A stretch of 36,004 nucleotides of DNA from Porticoccaceae bacterium (GTDB lineage: Bacteria > Pseudomonadota > Gammaproteobacteria > Pseudomonadales > Porticoccaceae), in the NCBI GenBank assembly GCA_024959305.1, contig JANXGQ010000088.1:1-36004 (forward strand), in the 5' to 3' direction. This document shows positions 26,082 through 33,236 of the stretch, piece after piece. The position numbers were made by a program, and so were the translations under genes. The notes below the pieces were generated by a model that was not told the origin of the DNA, did no database searches, and was given only the letters and a program-made list of their open reading frames with translations. Positions within the stretch are counted from its first letter, which is position 1, and each line of letters starts with the position of its first letter.

Positions 26082-27062
26082 TCAGCCACCGCTCATATTC
26101 ATAAAGCGCACAATATCTGTGCGCTGCGGATCAAAGTGATGGCGCTCGGGCTTAATCTGCATGGCATTGATAATCGCTGCTTTAAGTGGTGCCGTATCGC
26201 TCGGATAAGCGCGAATAATAGCGCGTAAATCCACGCTATGCTCATTGCCCAAACACAATAATAGTCGCCCCTCAGCGGTTAGGCGAACACGGTTGCAGGA
26301 AGCACAGAAATTATCCGAGATCGGTGAAATAAAGCCGATTCTCGACGGGCTATCAGCCACCCGCATATAGCGCGAGGGACCGCCGGTTTTATCTGTGGAT
26401 TCAAGCAAATTAAAGCGGCTGATCAGCTGGTCTTTTATATGCTGACTGCTGATCTGAGTATTTTGGCGCTGGTGGGAGGAGATGTCTCCCAGCGGCATCT
26501 CTTCGATAAAAGAGATATCCAGTCCGTTAGAGATGGCGTACTGAGCCAGATCCACCACTTCGTCTTGATTAAAGCCATCGAGAATAACCGCATTCAGTTT
26601 AACGCGCTTAAAGCCTGCGTCGATGGCGGCTTCAATGCCGGCAATTACCTGATCTAGCTCCCCTACTCTGGTCAGCTGCTTAAAGCGCTGTGGCTGTAAA
26701 CTATCAATACTAATATTGAGCCTTGATACGCCTGCGGATTTTAGGCTGGTCGCCATCTCCGGCAGCATTGTGCCATTGGTGGTCATGGTTAATTCTTGTA
26801 AATCCGGCAACTTGGCAACGGCTTCTACAAGCTTGAGAATATCTCGCCGAATCAGCGGCTCGCCGCCAGTTAGGCGAATCTTGCGAATACCCAATTCAAC
26901 AAATGCGGCGGCAACCTGATAGATTTCCTCAAGGCTTAAAATCTGCTGTCTTGGGAGAAAGTTCATATCCTCCGACATGCAATAGGTACAGCGCAAATTA
27001 CAGCGATCGGTCACTGAAAGTCGCAAGTAATCAATACGGCGCCCAAATTTGTCCGACAGCAT
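26082..27062 (-). CDS. moaA: GTP 3',8-cyclase MoaA (radical SAM)
   Basis: MoaA starts molybdopterin synthesis by converting GTP to 3',8-cyclo-7,8-dihydroGTP together with MoaC. The 326-residue protein has the radical-SAM cluster motif CNLRCTYC (Cys21, Cys25, Cys28), the SAM-binding [10 protein letters not shown], and the second, C-terminal cluster motif starting [19 protein letters not shown]. It ends in the conserved Gly-Gly that is essential in MoaA. I chose the ATG at 27060-27062 by comparison with family N-termini. An in-frame GTG at 27099-27101 would add 13 residues and would start 1 bp after the moeA stop. It is the last gene of the cofactor operon, before the terminator at 26011-26040. 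Confidence 0.96.
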   Translation of the reverse strand: MLSDKFGRRIDYLRLSVTDRCNLRCTYCMSEDMNFLPRQQILSLEEIYQVAAAFVELGIRKIRLTGGEPLIRRDILKLVEAVAKLPDLQELTMTTNGTMLPEMATSLKSAGVSRLNISIDSLQPQRFKQLTRVGELDQVIAGIEAAIDAGFKRVKLNAVILDGFNQDEVVDLAQYAISNGLDISFIEEMPLGDISSHQRQNTQISSQHIKDQLISRFNLLESTDKTGGPSRYMRVADSPSRIGFISPISDNFCASCNRVRLTAEGRLLLCLGNEHSVDLRAIIRAYPSDTAPLKAAIINAMQIKPERHHFDPQRTDIVRFMNMSGG

Positions 27063-27102
27063 GGTGGTCTCTGTTATCTCTTTACTCAAAACACTAACCA
27101 CC

Positions 27103-28293
27103 TCAAACTAATCCAAGCTCGGAAAAAGGCACTATATCAACGGCATCGCCCCTGTTGATCGAAATATTTGGGCGCTGAATTACCAAGGCATCGCCCCAGC
27201 AGGCAGAGGACAGCACGCCACTGCTTTGATTGCGGTGAATTTCAACAGCGCCTTCTACTAATCGGCCGCGCAAATAAACCTCGCGTTTTTCCCCGGATCT
27301 TGAAAACAATGCTTTGGCCTTGTGAAGCGCTGGGGTAATTTTCCCACAGCCCTGTGACCTTAGCAAAAAGGGTCTGACCAGAATCATAAAGGTGACAAAA
27401 ACAGATGCCGGATTTCCCGGCAGCCCAATAAATGGCTTGCCCTGCATCTCGCCAAAGGCAATGGGCTTGCCCGGCTTAATAGCCACCTTCCAAAAGTCGA
27501 TCTGGCCCAGAGTCTCTAGCGCCTGTTTTACATAGTCTTCCTCACCCACGGAAACACCACCAGCCGACAGAATAATATCAGCCTGCTCTGAGGCCTGTTG
27601 CAGAACCTCTAAGGTGGCAGTTGGATTATCAGGCACCCTCCCTAGATCGACTGCAAGCATACCCAGAGAACTAATTAGAGCGTTTAATGTGGCACGATTT
27701 GAGTCGTAAATTTGCCCCGGCTGTAGTTTGTTACCCGGCTCTACCAGCTCATCTCCAGTGCTAAAAAAGGCAACCCTTAGTTGTTTATACAGGGGCAGAG
27801 ATTGTATTCCAAGGGAGGCCAACAGCCCCAGTTCCTGAGGTCTAAGCAGCGTACCCACGGACAAAACCTTGGCTCCACATTGTATATCTTGGCCCTTGGG
27901 GCGCACATTGGCCCCGGCCACAATCTGCTTATCAATAATGACCCGGCCATCCCGCTCTCGGCAGTTTTCCTGTATCGCAACCGTATCTGCACCACTGGGG
28001 ATTTCACCACCGGTAAAAATGCGTGCCGCGGTTAAATTATCCAGAGACTGAGGCGCCTGTCCAGCAGCCACGCGCTGACTTAGCGGCAGGGTAAAGTTTT
28101 CAGCCACTGCATCCTGATAGCAAAATGCATAGCCGTCCATAGCACTGTTATCTGCGGGGGGAACATCCAGAGGAGCCATTATATCCGCGCTCAATATACG
28201 ACCCAGACATTGATGGGCGGCGACCTCTTCCGAGCCCACCGCGGCTGATACGCCTGTAGTCAGTTGAGCTATGGCATCTGCAACGCTGAGCAT
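27103..28293 (-). CDS. moeA: Molybdopterin molybdenumtransferase MoeA
   Basis: MoeA inserts molybdate into adenylylated molybdopterin to yield active Mo-cofactor. The 396-residue protein has the usual four-domain MoeA layout. The N-terminal domain contains [15 protein letters not shown], followed by the [17 protein letters not shown] segment. The central MoCF-binding domain carries [27 protein letters not shown] and [16 protein letters not shown], then KPGKPIAFG and [16 protein letters not shown] small C-terminal beta domain closes the protein. The start is ATG at 28291-28293. It begins 1 bp after the moaB stop and is followed closely by moaA, so translation is likely coupled across all three. 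Confidence 0.97.
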   Translation of the reverse strand: MLSVADAIAQLTTGVSAAVGSEEVAAHQCLGRILSADIMAPLDVPPADNSAMDGYAFCYQDAVAENFTLPLSQRVAAGQAPQSLDNLTAARIFTGGEIPSGADTVAIQENCRERDGRVIIDKQIVAGANVRPKGQDIQCGAKVLSVGTLLRPQELGLLASLGIQSLPLYKQLRVAFFSTGDELVEPGNKLQPGQIYDSNRATLNALISSLGMLAVDLGRVPDNPTATLEVLQQASEQADIILSAGGVSVGEEDYVKQALETLGQIDFWKVAIKPGKPIAFGEMQGKPFIGLPGNPASVFVTFMILVRPFLLRSQGCGKITPALHKAKALFSRSGEKREVYLRGRLVEGAVEIHRNQSSGVLSSACWGDALVIQRPNISINRGDAVDIVPFSELGLV

Positions 28294-28294
28294 C

Positions 28295-28816
28295 TTAAGG
28301 CTTCACAGTGACATGCTGAACAAAGTTGCAGGGCGTATAGGTACTGTCCAACTGCGATTTTAAAATGCCTTCCCAAGCGGTTTTGCAGGCCCCTGTAGAA
28401 CCCGGTATACAGAATATCGCGGTATTATTGGACAGGCCTGCCAAGCATCGCGACTGCACAGTAGAGGTGCCAATTTCAGCGTAGGACAGCTGTCGAAATA
28501 ACTCGCCAAATCCCTCGATATGCTTGTCAAACAGAGGGCGTAGTGCCTCGGGGGTACTATCGCGACCGGTAAAGCCGGTGCCGCCAGTGGTGAGAATTAC
28601 CTCAATCTGCGGATCGGCAATCCAAGCAGAGACAACCGCACGCATCTGGTAGATATCATCAATAATCAGTTTGCGATCTGCCAGACTGTGACCCTCAGCT
28701 TGCAGAGCTTCCTGTAGATAGGTGCCAGAGCTATCCGTATCAAGGGAGCGGGTATCCGAGATAGTTAAAACGGCGATACGTAAAAAACGTCGAGCAGCCT
28801 TGGGATTATGAGCCAC
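28295..28816 (-). CDS. moaB: Molybdenum cofactor biosynthesis protein MoaB
   Basis: MoaB belongs to the MogA/MoaB molybdopterin-binding family. In organisms lacking MogA it is thought to supply the molybdopterin adenylyltransferase step before MoeA, and I see no mogA here. The 173-residue protein has IAVLTISDTRSLDTDSSG, the nucleotide/pterin loop LTTGGTGFTGRDSTPEAL, GFGELFRQLSYAEIG, and the C-terminal FCIPGSTGACKTAWEGIL motif. The start is GTG at 28814-28816, preceded by a strong AAAGGAG with 8-nt spacing. It lies between moeB (32-bp gap) and moeA (1-bp gap). Confidence 0.95.
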   Translation of the reverse strand: MAHNPKAARRFLRIAVLTISDTRSLDTDSSGTYLQEALQAEGHSLADRKLIIDDIYQMRAVVSAWIADPQIEVILTTGGTGFTGRDSTPEALRPLFDKHIEGFGELFRQLSYAEIGTSTVQSRCLAGLSNNTAIFCIPGSTGACKTAWEGILKSQLDSTYTPCNFVQHVTVKP

Positions 28817-28848
28817 CTTTTACACTCCTTTCATCTTATCTAATAAAT

Positions 28849-29592
28849 CTACTCTGTTGCGCATATGGCACAGAGTGGTTTTGGGCTGGCGGTCAGATAT
28901 AACCAACGCCCTGTCTTGGCGTCATAACGCTGCATTTCGCCATGCTGATCAAACTGACCCAGCAGCATACGAATCACGGTGGCAGCCTGCAAGCTACCCA
29001 TGGCACCCAGTACCGGACCCACAACGCCAGCATTCGCGCAATTCATTGTCGGATCACCCGCATTTTCATCAATTATACAGTTATAACAGAGCCGCCTATT
29101 GGCTTTAAAATCAAAACTGACCAACTGGCCCTCCCAGCCAATTGCCGATGCGCTTACCAGCGGCGTAGCCCGCTGATAACAGTGGCAATTTAACAGCTGG
29201 CGCGCAGCCAGATTATCCGTGCAGTCCACCACTATATCTGCCCCCAGCTCGAGAATTTCAGCGCTGATCTCAGAGGCATGGGCAACCACATCAATAGCGG
29301 GATTCAGTTGCTGTAAGGCTGTTTTGGCACAGTCCACCTTAAGTTGATCGCAATCCTCGGTCTTATACAGAATCTGCCGTTGCAAATTGGTAATATCCAC
29401 AGTATCCGCATCACAGAGAGATAAGCGGCCAATACCGGCGGCGGCCAAATACAGGGCAACAGGGCAACCCAAGCCGCCCAGGCCAACAATTAAAACATGC
29501 GACTGCAGAAGTGTCTGTTGCCCCTGCTCGCCTATATCTGCCATTAGCAAATGGCGGCTGTAGCGCAGAAATTGTTCATCACTTAAGGACAT
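28849..29592 (-). CDS. moeB: Molybdopterin-synthase adenylyltransferase MoeB (HesA/MoeB/ThiF family)
   Basis: MoeB adenylates the C-terminal glycine of MoaD so that it can be thiocarboxylated. The 247-residue protein (E. coli MoeB has 249) has the nucleotide-binding VGLGGLGCPVALYLAAAGIG loop and LCDADTVDITNLQRQILY with the conserved Asp and Arg. VDCTDN follows. The structural zinc site is formed by two CxxC pairs, CYNC and CAIC. ThiF-family paralogues look similar, but the position inside the mo-cofactor operon with moaD settles the role. The ATG at 29590-29592 overlaps the end of mobA by 10 bp. Confidence 0.94.
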   Translation of the reverse strand: MSLSDEQFLRYSRHLLMADIGEQGQQTLLQSHVLIVGLGGLGCPVALYLAAAGIGRLSLCDADTVDITNLQRQILYKTEDCDQLKVDCAKTALQQLNPAIDVVAHASEISAEILELGADIVVDCTDNLAARQLLNCHCYQRATPLVSASAIGWEGQLVSFDFKANRRLCYNCIIDENAGDPTMNCANAGVVGPVLGAMGSLQAATVIRMLLGQFDQHGEMQRYDAKTGRWLYLTASPKPLCAICATE

Positions 29593-30188
29593 AGTATCTG
29601 TTCAGCTCGCTTTAAATCATCTTGGGTATTGATATTAAAAAATGGATTGACCAACTGTTCCGGCCAATCCAGATGCAGGGTTTTGAGACTTTTCAGCAGT
29701 GGCTTAAAGCCGCCATCTCTATTAATTAACAGGGCTTTTTCCACAGCGCTAGTCACCCGCTTATGCCATAGAGAAAATGTTGGCTGCTGAATGCCCTTAT
29801 AGCGAATACAGACCACATCTGCATTCCCAGTAATTATTTGAGCATAGAGTTCTGCCACTAAATTATCGGGAATAAATGGGCCATCGCAGGGCACTATCAT
29901 CAGATAGGTGCTCTGCAGTCGACTATCTGTAAGGGCGCTCCATAGGCCAGACAAGGGACCCTGAAACGCCTCTCCGCTGTCTTTTACCCGACCTTTTACT
30001 AGAGGCAAACTCCATGCCAAATCATCATCTTGCAAACCATTGATAAATAGATTGTCCACCTGGGGGGCCAGACGCTCAGACACATGCTCCAATAGGGGTC
30101 GCCCTGCTAACAGTGCTTGCCCCTTATTCCCAGAACCCATACGGCTGGAACGTCCGGCGGCCAAAATTAATCCATCGATAGCAGTCAT
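29583..30188 (-). CDS. mobA: Molybdenum cofactor guanylyltransferase MobA
   Basis: MobA attaches GMP from GTP to Mo-molybdopterin, forming the MGD cofactor used by DMSO-reductase-family enzymes such as the formate dehydrogenase encoded upstream. The 201-residue protein starts with the nucleotidyltransferase signature GLILAAGRSSRMGSGNKG, and the Mg-binding VPCDGPF lies near residue 100. VCIRYKGIQQPTFSLWH and the C-terminal FFNINTQDDLKRAE are typical. I chose the ATG at 30186-30188, since the signature then begins at the usual distance. A TTG 45 bp upstream would overlap moaE and adds residues with no family match. Its end overlaps moeB by 10 bp. Confidence 0.93.
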   Translation of the reverse strand: MTAIDGLILAAGRSSRMGSGNKGQALLAGRPLLEHVSERLAPQVDNLFINGLQDDDLAWSLPLVKGRVKDSGEAFQGPLSGLWSALTDSRLQSTYLMIVPCDGPFIPDNLVAELYAQIITGNADVVCIRYKGIQQPTFSLWHKRVTSAVEKALLINRDGGFKPLLKSLKTLHLDWPEQLVNPFFNINTQDDLKRAEQILCP

Positions 30189-30202
30189 TGATAAATAGCC
30201 GC

Positions 30203-30691
30203 CTATAGGTCTTTGTCTTCGGGAAGATTCCAACGTTTAAGTGCCTGTGCATCCGAGACCTTGCTATCAACCCAGCAGGAACGGCCATTTTGACTGATCT
30301 GCTTCCAAAAAGTGGCCTGAGTTTTTAGATAATCCATTATAAATTGCGCCGCCATAAATCCATCATTGCGATGCTGACTGGCTACACCAACAAATACAAT
30401 TTGCTCGCTTGGCAGCAGTTCACCTATGCGATGAATAATGGTGACTCCGAGAAGATTCCAGCGCGCAGCTGCCCGATCGACAATTTGACTTAAACGTTCT
30501 TCTGTCATTCCCGAGTAGTGCTGAATACTCAGGGAATCAATGGCTGAAGGTTGATCCCCGCTGGGCTCAAACTCTCTGACCAGACCCGTAAAGGTCACCA
30601 CTGCGCCTATGCCTTTGGTTAAGTCTCTCAATAGCTGGTACTGCTCTGAGATATCAAAATCCTCAGGCTGAATACGAATAGTACTTTTCAA
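30203..30691 (-). CDS. moaE: Molybdopterin synthase catalytic (large) subunit MoaE
   Basis: MoaE with thiocarboxylated MoaD converts cyclic pyranopterin monophosphate to molybdopterin. The 162-residue protein shows IRIQPEDFDISEQYQLL at the start, GAVVTFTGLVREF, LSIQHYSGMTEERL, VTIIHRIGELLPSEQIVFVGVAS, HRNDGFMAAQFIMDYLKTQATFWKQ with the catalytic lysines, and WVDSKVSDAQALKRW. The start codon is TTG at 30689-30691: the family N-terminus begins exactly here and no ATG is available. A G-rich ribosome site at the end of moaD lies about 8 nt upstream. The moaD stop is only 6 bp away. Confidence 0.95.
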   Translation of the reverse strand: MKSTIRIQPEDFDISEQYQLLRDLTKGIGAVVTFTGLVREFEPSGDQPSAIDSLSIQHYSGMTEERLSQIVDRAAARWNLLGVTIIHRIGELLPSEQIVFVGVASQHRNDGFMAAQFIMDYLKTQATFWKQISQNGRSCWVDSKVSDAQALKRWNLPEDKDL

Positions 30692-30697
30692 CTTCTA

Positions 30698-30937
30698 CTA
30701 CCCCCCAGTAACCGGCGGCAGGAAAGCCACTTCATCGCCATCCTGCAATGCTTGCTGCCAATCGACAATCTGTTTATTAACCGCAACCAATACCTGAGGT
30801 TCAGATAGTTCTGTGGCCAGCAATGGGTGCTCAGTGACCAGCTGTTGGCGTATCTCAGCGGCTGTCGAAGCCTGAATTTGGGTTGGTACGCCATTGGCAT
30901 AGTCGGATAGACGGCCAAAAAATAGCAGCTTAACCAC
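30698..30937 (-). CDS. moaD: Molybdopterin synthase sulfur carrier subunit MoaD
   Basis: A 79-residue ubiquitin-fold sulfur carrier. It begins VKLLFFGRLSDYAN and ends in the obligatory Gly-Gly (LPPVTGG) that MoeB adenylates and that carries the thiocarboxylate into the MoaE active site. ALQDGDEVAFLPPVTGG is the standard MoaD tail. The start is GTG at 30935-30937 with GGAG 10 nt upstream. It lies 4 bp after the moaC stop and 6 bp before the moaE start, consistent with coupled translation of the two synthase subunits. Confidence 0.95.
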   Translation of the reverse strand: MVKLLFFGRLSDYANGVPTQIQASTAAEIRQQLVTEHPLLATELSEPQVLVAVNKQIVDWQQALQDGDEVAFLPPVTGG

Positions 30938-30941
30938 GGGC

Positions 30942-31415
30942 TCAGTTCTCCGCTTGCCAATGGCCGGACTTGCCGCCGCTTTTTTCCAGCAGCTTGGTGT
31001 CCCGAATAATCATGCCTTTATCAATGCCTTTGCACATATCGTACAGAGTCAGAGCCGCCACCGAGGCCGCGGTTAAGGCCTCCATTTCCACGCCGGTTTT
31101 TGCCGTGGTCTTACAGACTGCGCTTATCAACAAGCTATTGTTGTGCAGTTCTATATCAATGGAAATCTTGGTTAGCGGCAAGGGATGGCAGAGAGGAATG
31201 AGATCGCTACATTTTTTTGCCGCCTGTATGCCGGCAATACGCGCTGTGGCAAACAGATCCCCCTTGGGTAGGGCATCATCACTGATAGCCGTCACAATGG
31301 CCTCTGTCAGCTCCACAGAGGACTGGGCGTGCGCAGTGCGCGAGCTATCCAGCTTGGCGGAAATATCCACCATATGGGCTTCGCCACGACGGTTGAGATG
31401 GGTTAATTTTGACAT
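30942..31415 (-). CDS. moaC: Cyclic pyranopterin monophosphate synthase MoaC
   Basis: MoaC rearranges 3',8-cyclo-dihydroGTP, the MoaA product, into cyclic pyranopterin monophosphate. The 157-residue protein shows the family pattern: THLNRRGEAHMVDIS at the start, KGDLFATARIAGIQAAKKCSDLIPLCHPLPLTKI, and TGVEMEALTAASVAALTLYDMCKGIDKGM with the catalytic region, then GGKSGHW. The start is ATG at 31413-31415 with no strong ribosome site. It is the first gene of the eight-gene operon, so the promoter should lie in the 170-bp gap 31416-31585. I could not identify a confident promoter or a molybdenum-cofactor riboswitch there. Confidence 0.96.
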   Translation of the reverse strand: MSKLTHLNRRGEAHMVDISAKLDSSRTAHAQSSVELTEAIVTAISDDALPKGDLFATARIAGIQAAKKCSDLIPLCHPLPLTKISIDIELHNNSLLISAVCKTTAKTGVEMEALTAASVAALTLYDMCKGIDKGMIIRDTKLLEKSGGKSGHWQAEN

Positions 31416-31585
31416 TATTTATCTGCCAGCTAAGAAAGTATTGAAAGAGCTCTATTATGACAAATAGTTTAAATAGAATATACGTCTCTATAAGCCCAAG
31501 ACACCGCCAATTTATCAATGCAAGAACAGAATCCATCGAGACAGCCTATAGAAGAGCCTTCGCAGAATAGCGCTCGGGACTTAGC

Positions 31586-32029
31586 CTACTGGAGAATCAC
31601 TGCCGCCGGTCGCAAAACCGTGGTGCGATATATATTCTGTCTGGGTCGCGCCTGCCCCTGAGTTTTTGGCCCATCCAACGTTGCCCAGCCTATGGCGACC
31701 AGTACATCATCATTAAAAACATAGGGGGTAAACTCATCGTCCGTGGTGATGCCGTCGGGTTGCCAGCCGCTTCTGAAGTACAGGATCTTAACCAGCATCT
31801 GTCCCTCTTTGTACTGATCGGGCTGTTTTAATTGACGATGTTCCAAGCCCTGCTGAGAGGGGCTTAAAATCTGCTTAACCTGTGCTTTATCCATTCCCAG
31901 ACTGACCTGTCCGGCCACCTGAACATAGGCATCCACAACTTGCTGCTGGGTGGATCCAAGATGCGTGCAGCCAGACACAAACATTGATAAAAGTGCCAAA
32001 AGAACAAGACCTTTGTTTTGATATTTCAT
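31586..32029 (-). CDS. Small predicted lipoprotein, DUF3192-like
   Basis: A 147-residue exported protein. The N-terminus MKYQNKGLVLLALLSMFVSGC is a clean lipoprotein signal with lipobox VSGC, so Cys21 should be lipidated. The rest resembles DUF3192/SmpA-like small lipoproteins: SLGMDKAQVKQIL, then VKILYFRSGWQPDGITTD followed by DEFTPYVFNDDVLVAIGW. Compared with what I recall of DUF3192, the usual Cys of DECTP is Phe here. The ATG at 32027-32029 follows AAAAGGAGGT (32036-32045) with 6-nt spacing, a full-length Shine-Dalgarno sequence and the strongest in the window, which suggests high translation. It lies between the formate dehydrogenase genes and moaC. Its function is unknown and it need not be part of molybdenum metabolism. 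Confidence 0.75.
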   Translation of the reverse strand: MKYQNKGLVLLALLSMFVSGCTHLGSTQQQVVDAYVQVAGQVSLGMDKAQVKQILSPSQQGLEHRQLKQPDQYKEGQMLVKILYFRSGWQPDGITTDDEFTPYVFNDDVLVAIGWATLDGPKTQGQARPRQNIYRTTVLRPAAVILQ

Positions 32030-32121
32030 TTTCCTACCTCCTTTTAGAAAAGAACAGGTCAGTTTGCCATCATTGCCAGTATTTACCTGCCACCTGCCCT
32101 ATATTAAGGCTAGGACAAAAT

Positions 32122-32143
32122 AGCCATTACTGCAACAATGGCT
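32122..32143 (-). terminator. Candidate terminator after the formate dehydrogenase operon
   Basis: AGCCATT at 32122-32128 and AATGGCT at 32137-32143 form a 7-bp stem with an 8-nt loop, 21 bp downstream of the fdsD stop on the minus strand. It is followed on that strand by ATTTTGT. The short T-run makes it a moderate intrinsic terminator. Confidence 0.5.
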
Positions 32144-32164
32144 GAAAGCCTTTCTTTTTACTAT

Positions 32165-32401
32165 TCAAGCTGATTCTTGAAGCTTATGCAAATTTACCAG
32201 CGCCTGGTGAGCCAGCGCTGAAAGCCCATTATCTGGCGTTGCCAAATGCTCAATGATTAGTTGCTGCATGGATGGCGGCCAAAATTTCCTAAGGTGTTGA
32301 GCAACCTGCTCGGCCACCTCATCAGCAGTGCCATTGGCAGCCATATTAAGGGCTATCTGATTGGCCATTTTTACCAATCGATTAATAGGAGATTCAGTCA
32401 T
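32165..32401 (-). CDS. fdsD: Formate dehydrogenase delta subunit (FdsD-like)
   Basis: A 78-residue protein. The sequence INRLVKMANQIALNMAANG, then VAEQVAQHLRKFWPPSMQQLIIEHL and the terminal LSALAHQALVNL match the small delta subunit encoded at the end of NAD-dependent formate dehydrogenase (fds) operons. FdsD is linked, as I recall, to insertion or handling of the bis-MGD cofactor in the alpha subunit. I chose the ATG at 32399-32401, which overlaps the fdhD end by 8 bp as in related operons. In-frame ATGs at 32408-32410 and 32414-32416 would add a few residues. A candidate terminator follows. Confidence 0.88.
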   Translation of the reverse strand: MTESPINRLVKMANQIALNMAANGTADEVAEQVAQHLRKFWPPSMQQLIIEHLATPDNGLSALAHQALVNLHKLQESA

Positions 32402-33236
32402 TAGTTGCATCCACATGAATTAATCTACGTTGCCCAGCGTAAATAACATGGCGCTGAGCTCTTGAAAAGCCTACCAGACCCATATTGGACTGCTCTGCAA
32501 GAGCTATGGCCAAGGTGGTAGGTGCAGATACAGCAGCTAACAGCCCCACATTGGCGCGCACTGCCTTGACCACCATTTCATAGCTAGCCCTGCTGGTAAT
32601 CAATAAAAAACCGCTGTGACTATCCAGCGCCTGTTTAGCCATGGCTCCGAGTAATTTATCCAGTGCATTGTGGCGGCCCACATCTTCTCTTAGGCAACCT
32701 ATTTGACCCTCTGGATCACACCATGCAGCCCCGTGGAGCGCCCCGGTCTGTTGTTGCAAACAGCGCTGCTTATCCAGCGCGGCAATAGCGCGCTGAAGCG
32801 CTTGATGGGTAATGGCAAGCGTGGATTTCACAGTATCTAGCTGGGGGATCGCCTGCTCTAAAGACTCGGCACCGCAGAGCCCACAACCTGTTCTGCCAGT
32901 TAGATTGCGCCTTTTTTGCTTGAGCCGCGCAAAGGGTTCAGCGGCGATAGTAATAGCTAGCTCTATGCCTTTGTCCAAGCTGCGCGGTTCAATATCCAGT
33001 AACTGCTGTGGAGAGTCTATAATCCCTTCACTCAAGCTAAATCCCAGTGCAAAGTCCTCTAAATCACAGGGAGTTGCCATCATCACAACATGAGAAATAC
33101 CATTGTAAACAAGCGCAATCGCCTGTTCAGAAGCGACTTGATCAACCCCTTCAAGCAACTCTCCGGCATTCCACACTGCGCGAGAAGCGCGCTTGACGGC
33201 GGCATTCAGTCCATTCTGTGGCGACTTGCATCTCAT
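32394..33236 (-). CDS. fdhD: Formate dehydrogenase accessory sulfurtransferase FdhD
   Basis: FdhD transfers sulfur from the IscS cysteine desulfurase to the Mo-bis-MGD cofactor, which is needed for formate dehydrogenase activity. The 280-residue protein has the catalytic cysteine pair in RTGCGLCG (Cys118 and Cys121). It also has LEDFALGFSLSEGII, GALHGAAWCDPEG, REDVGRHNALDKLLG with the cofactor-binding His and Asn, LLITSRASYEMVVKAVRAN, and a terminal GFSR segment. The ATG at 33234-33236 overlaps the TGA of the alpha subunit gene in an ATGA arrangement, so translation is coupled to the enzyme it matures. Confidence 0.96.
   Translation of the reverse strand: MRCKSPQNGLNAAVKRASRAVWNAGELLEGVDQVASEQAIALVYNGISHVVMMATPCDLEDFALGFSLSEGIIDSPQQLLDIEPRSLDKGIELAITIAAEPFARLKQKRRNLTGRTGCGLCGAESLEQAIPQLDTVKSTLAITHQALQRAIAALDKQRCLQQQTGALHGAAWCDPEGQIGCLREDVGRHNALDKLLGAMAKQALDSHSGFLLITSRASYEMVVKAVRANVGLLAAVSAPTTLAIALAEQSNMGLVGFSRAQRHVIYAGQRRLIHVDATND

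Noticed and set aside
31457..31570. 37-codon plus-strand frame divergent from moaC, with a GAAAGAG upstream
   Set aside because: The ribosome-site spacing is reasonable, but the product (Arg/Ser-rich, no motif) resembles nothing and it sits in the moaC promoter region. It would need conservation evidence.
31416..31585. Molybdenum-cofactor riboswitch upstream of moaC
   Set aside because: I searched the 170-bp gap by eye for the multi-stem conserved core and saw no matching pairings. The gap is short and AT-rich.
31518..31664. Second plus-strand frame overlapping the 3' end of the lipoprotein gene
   Set aside because: Half of it is antisense to the lipoprotein coding sequence, and no independent support is visible.
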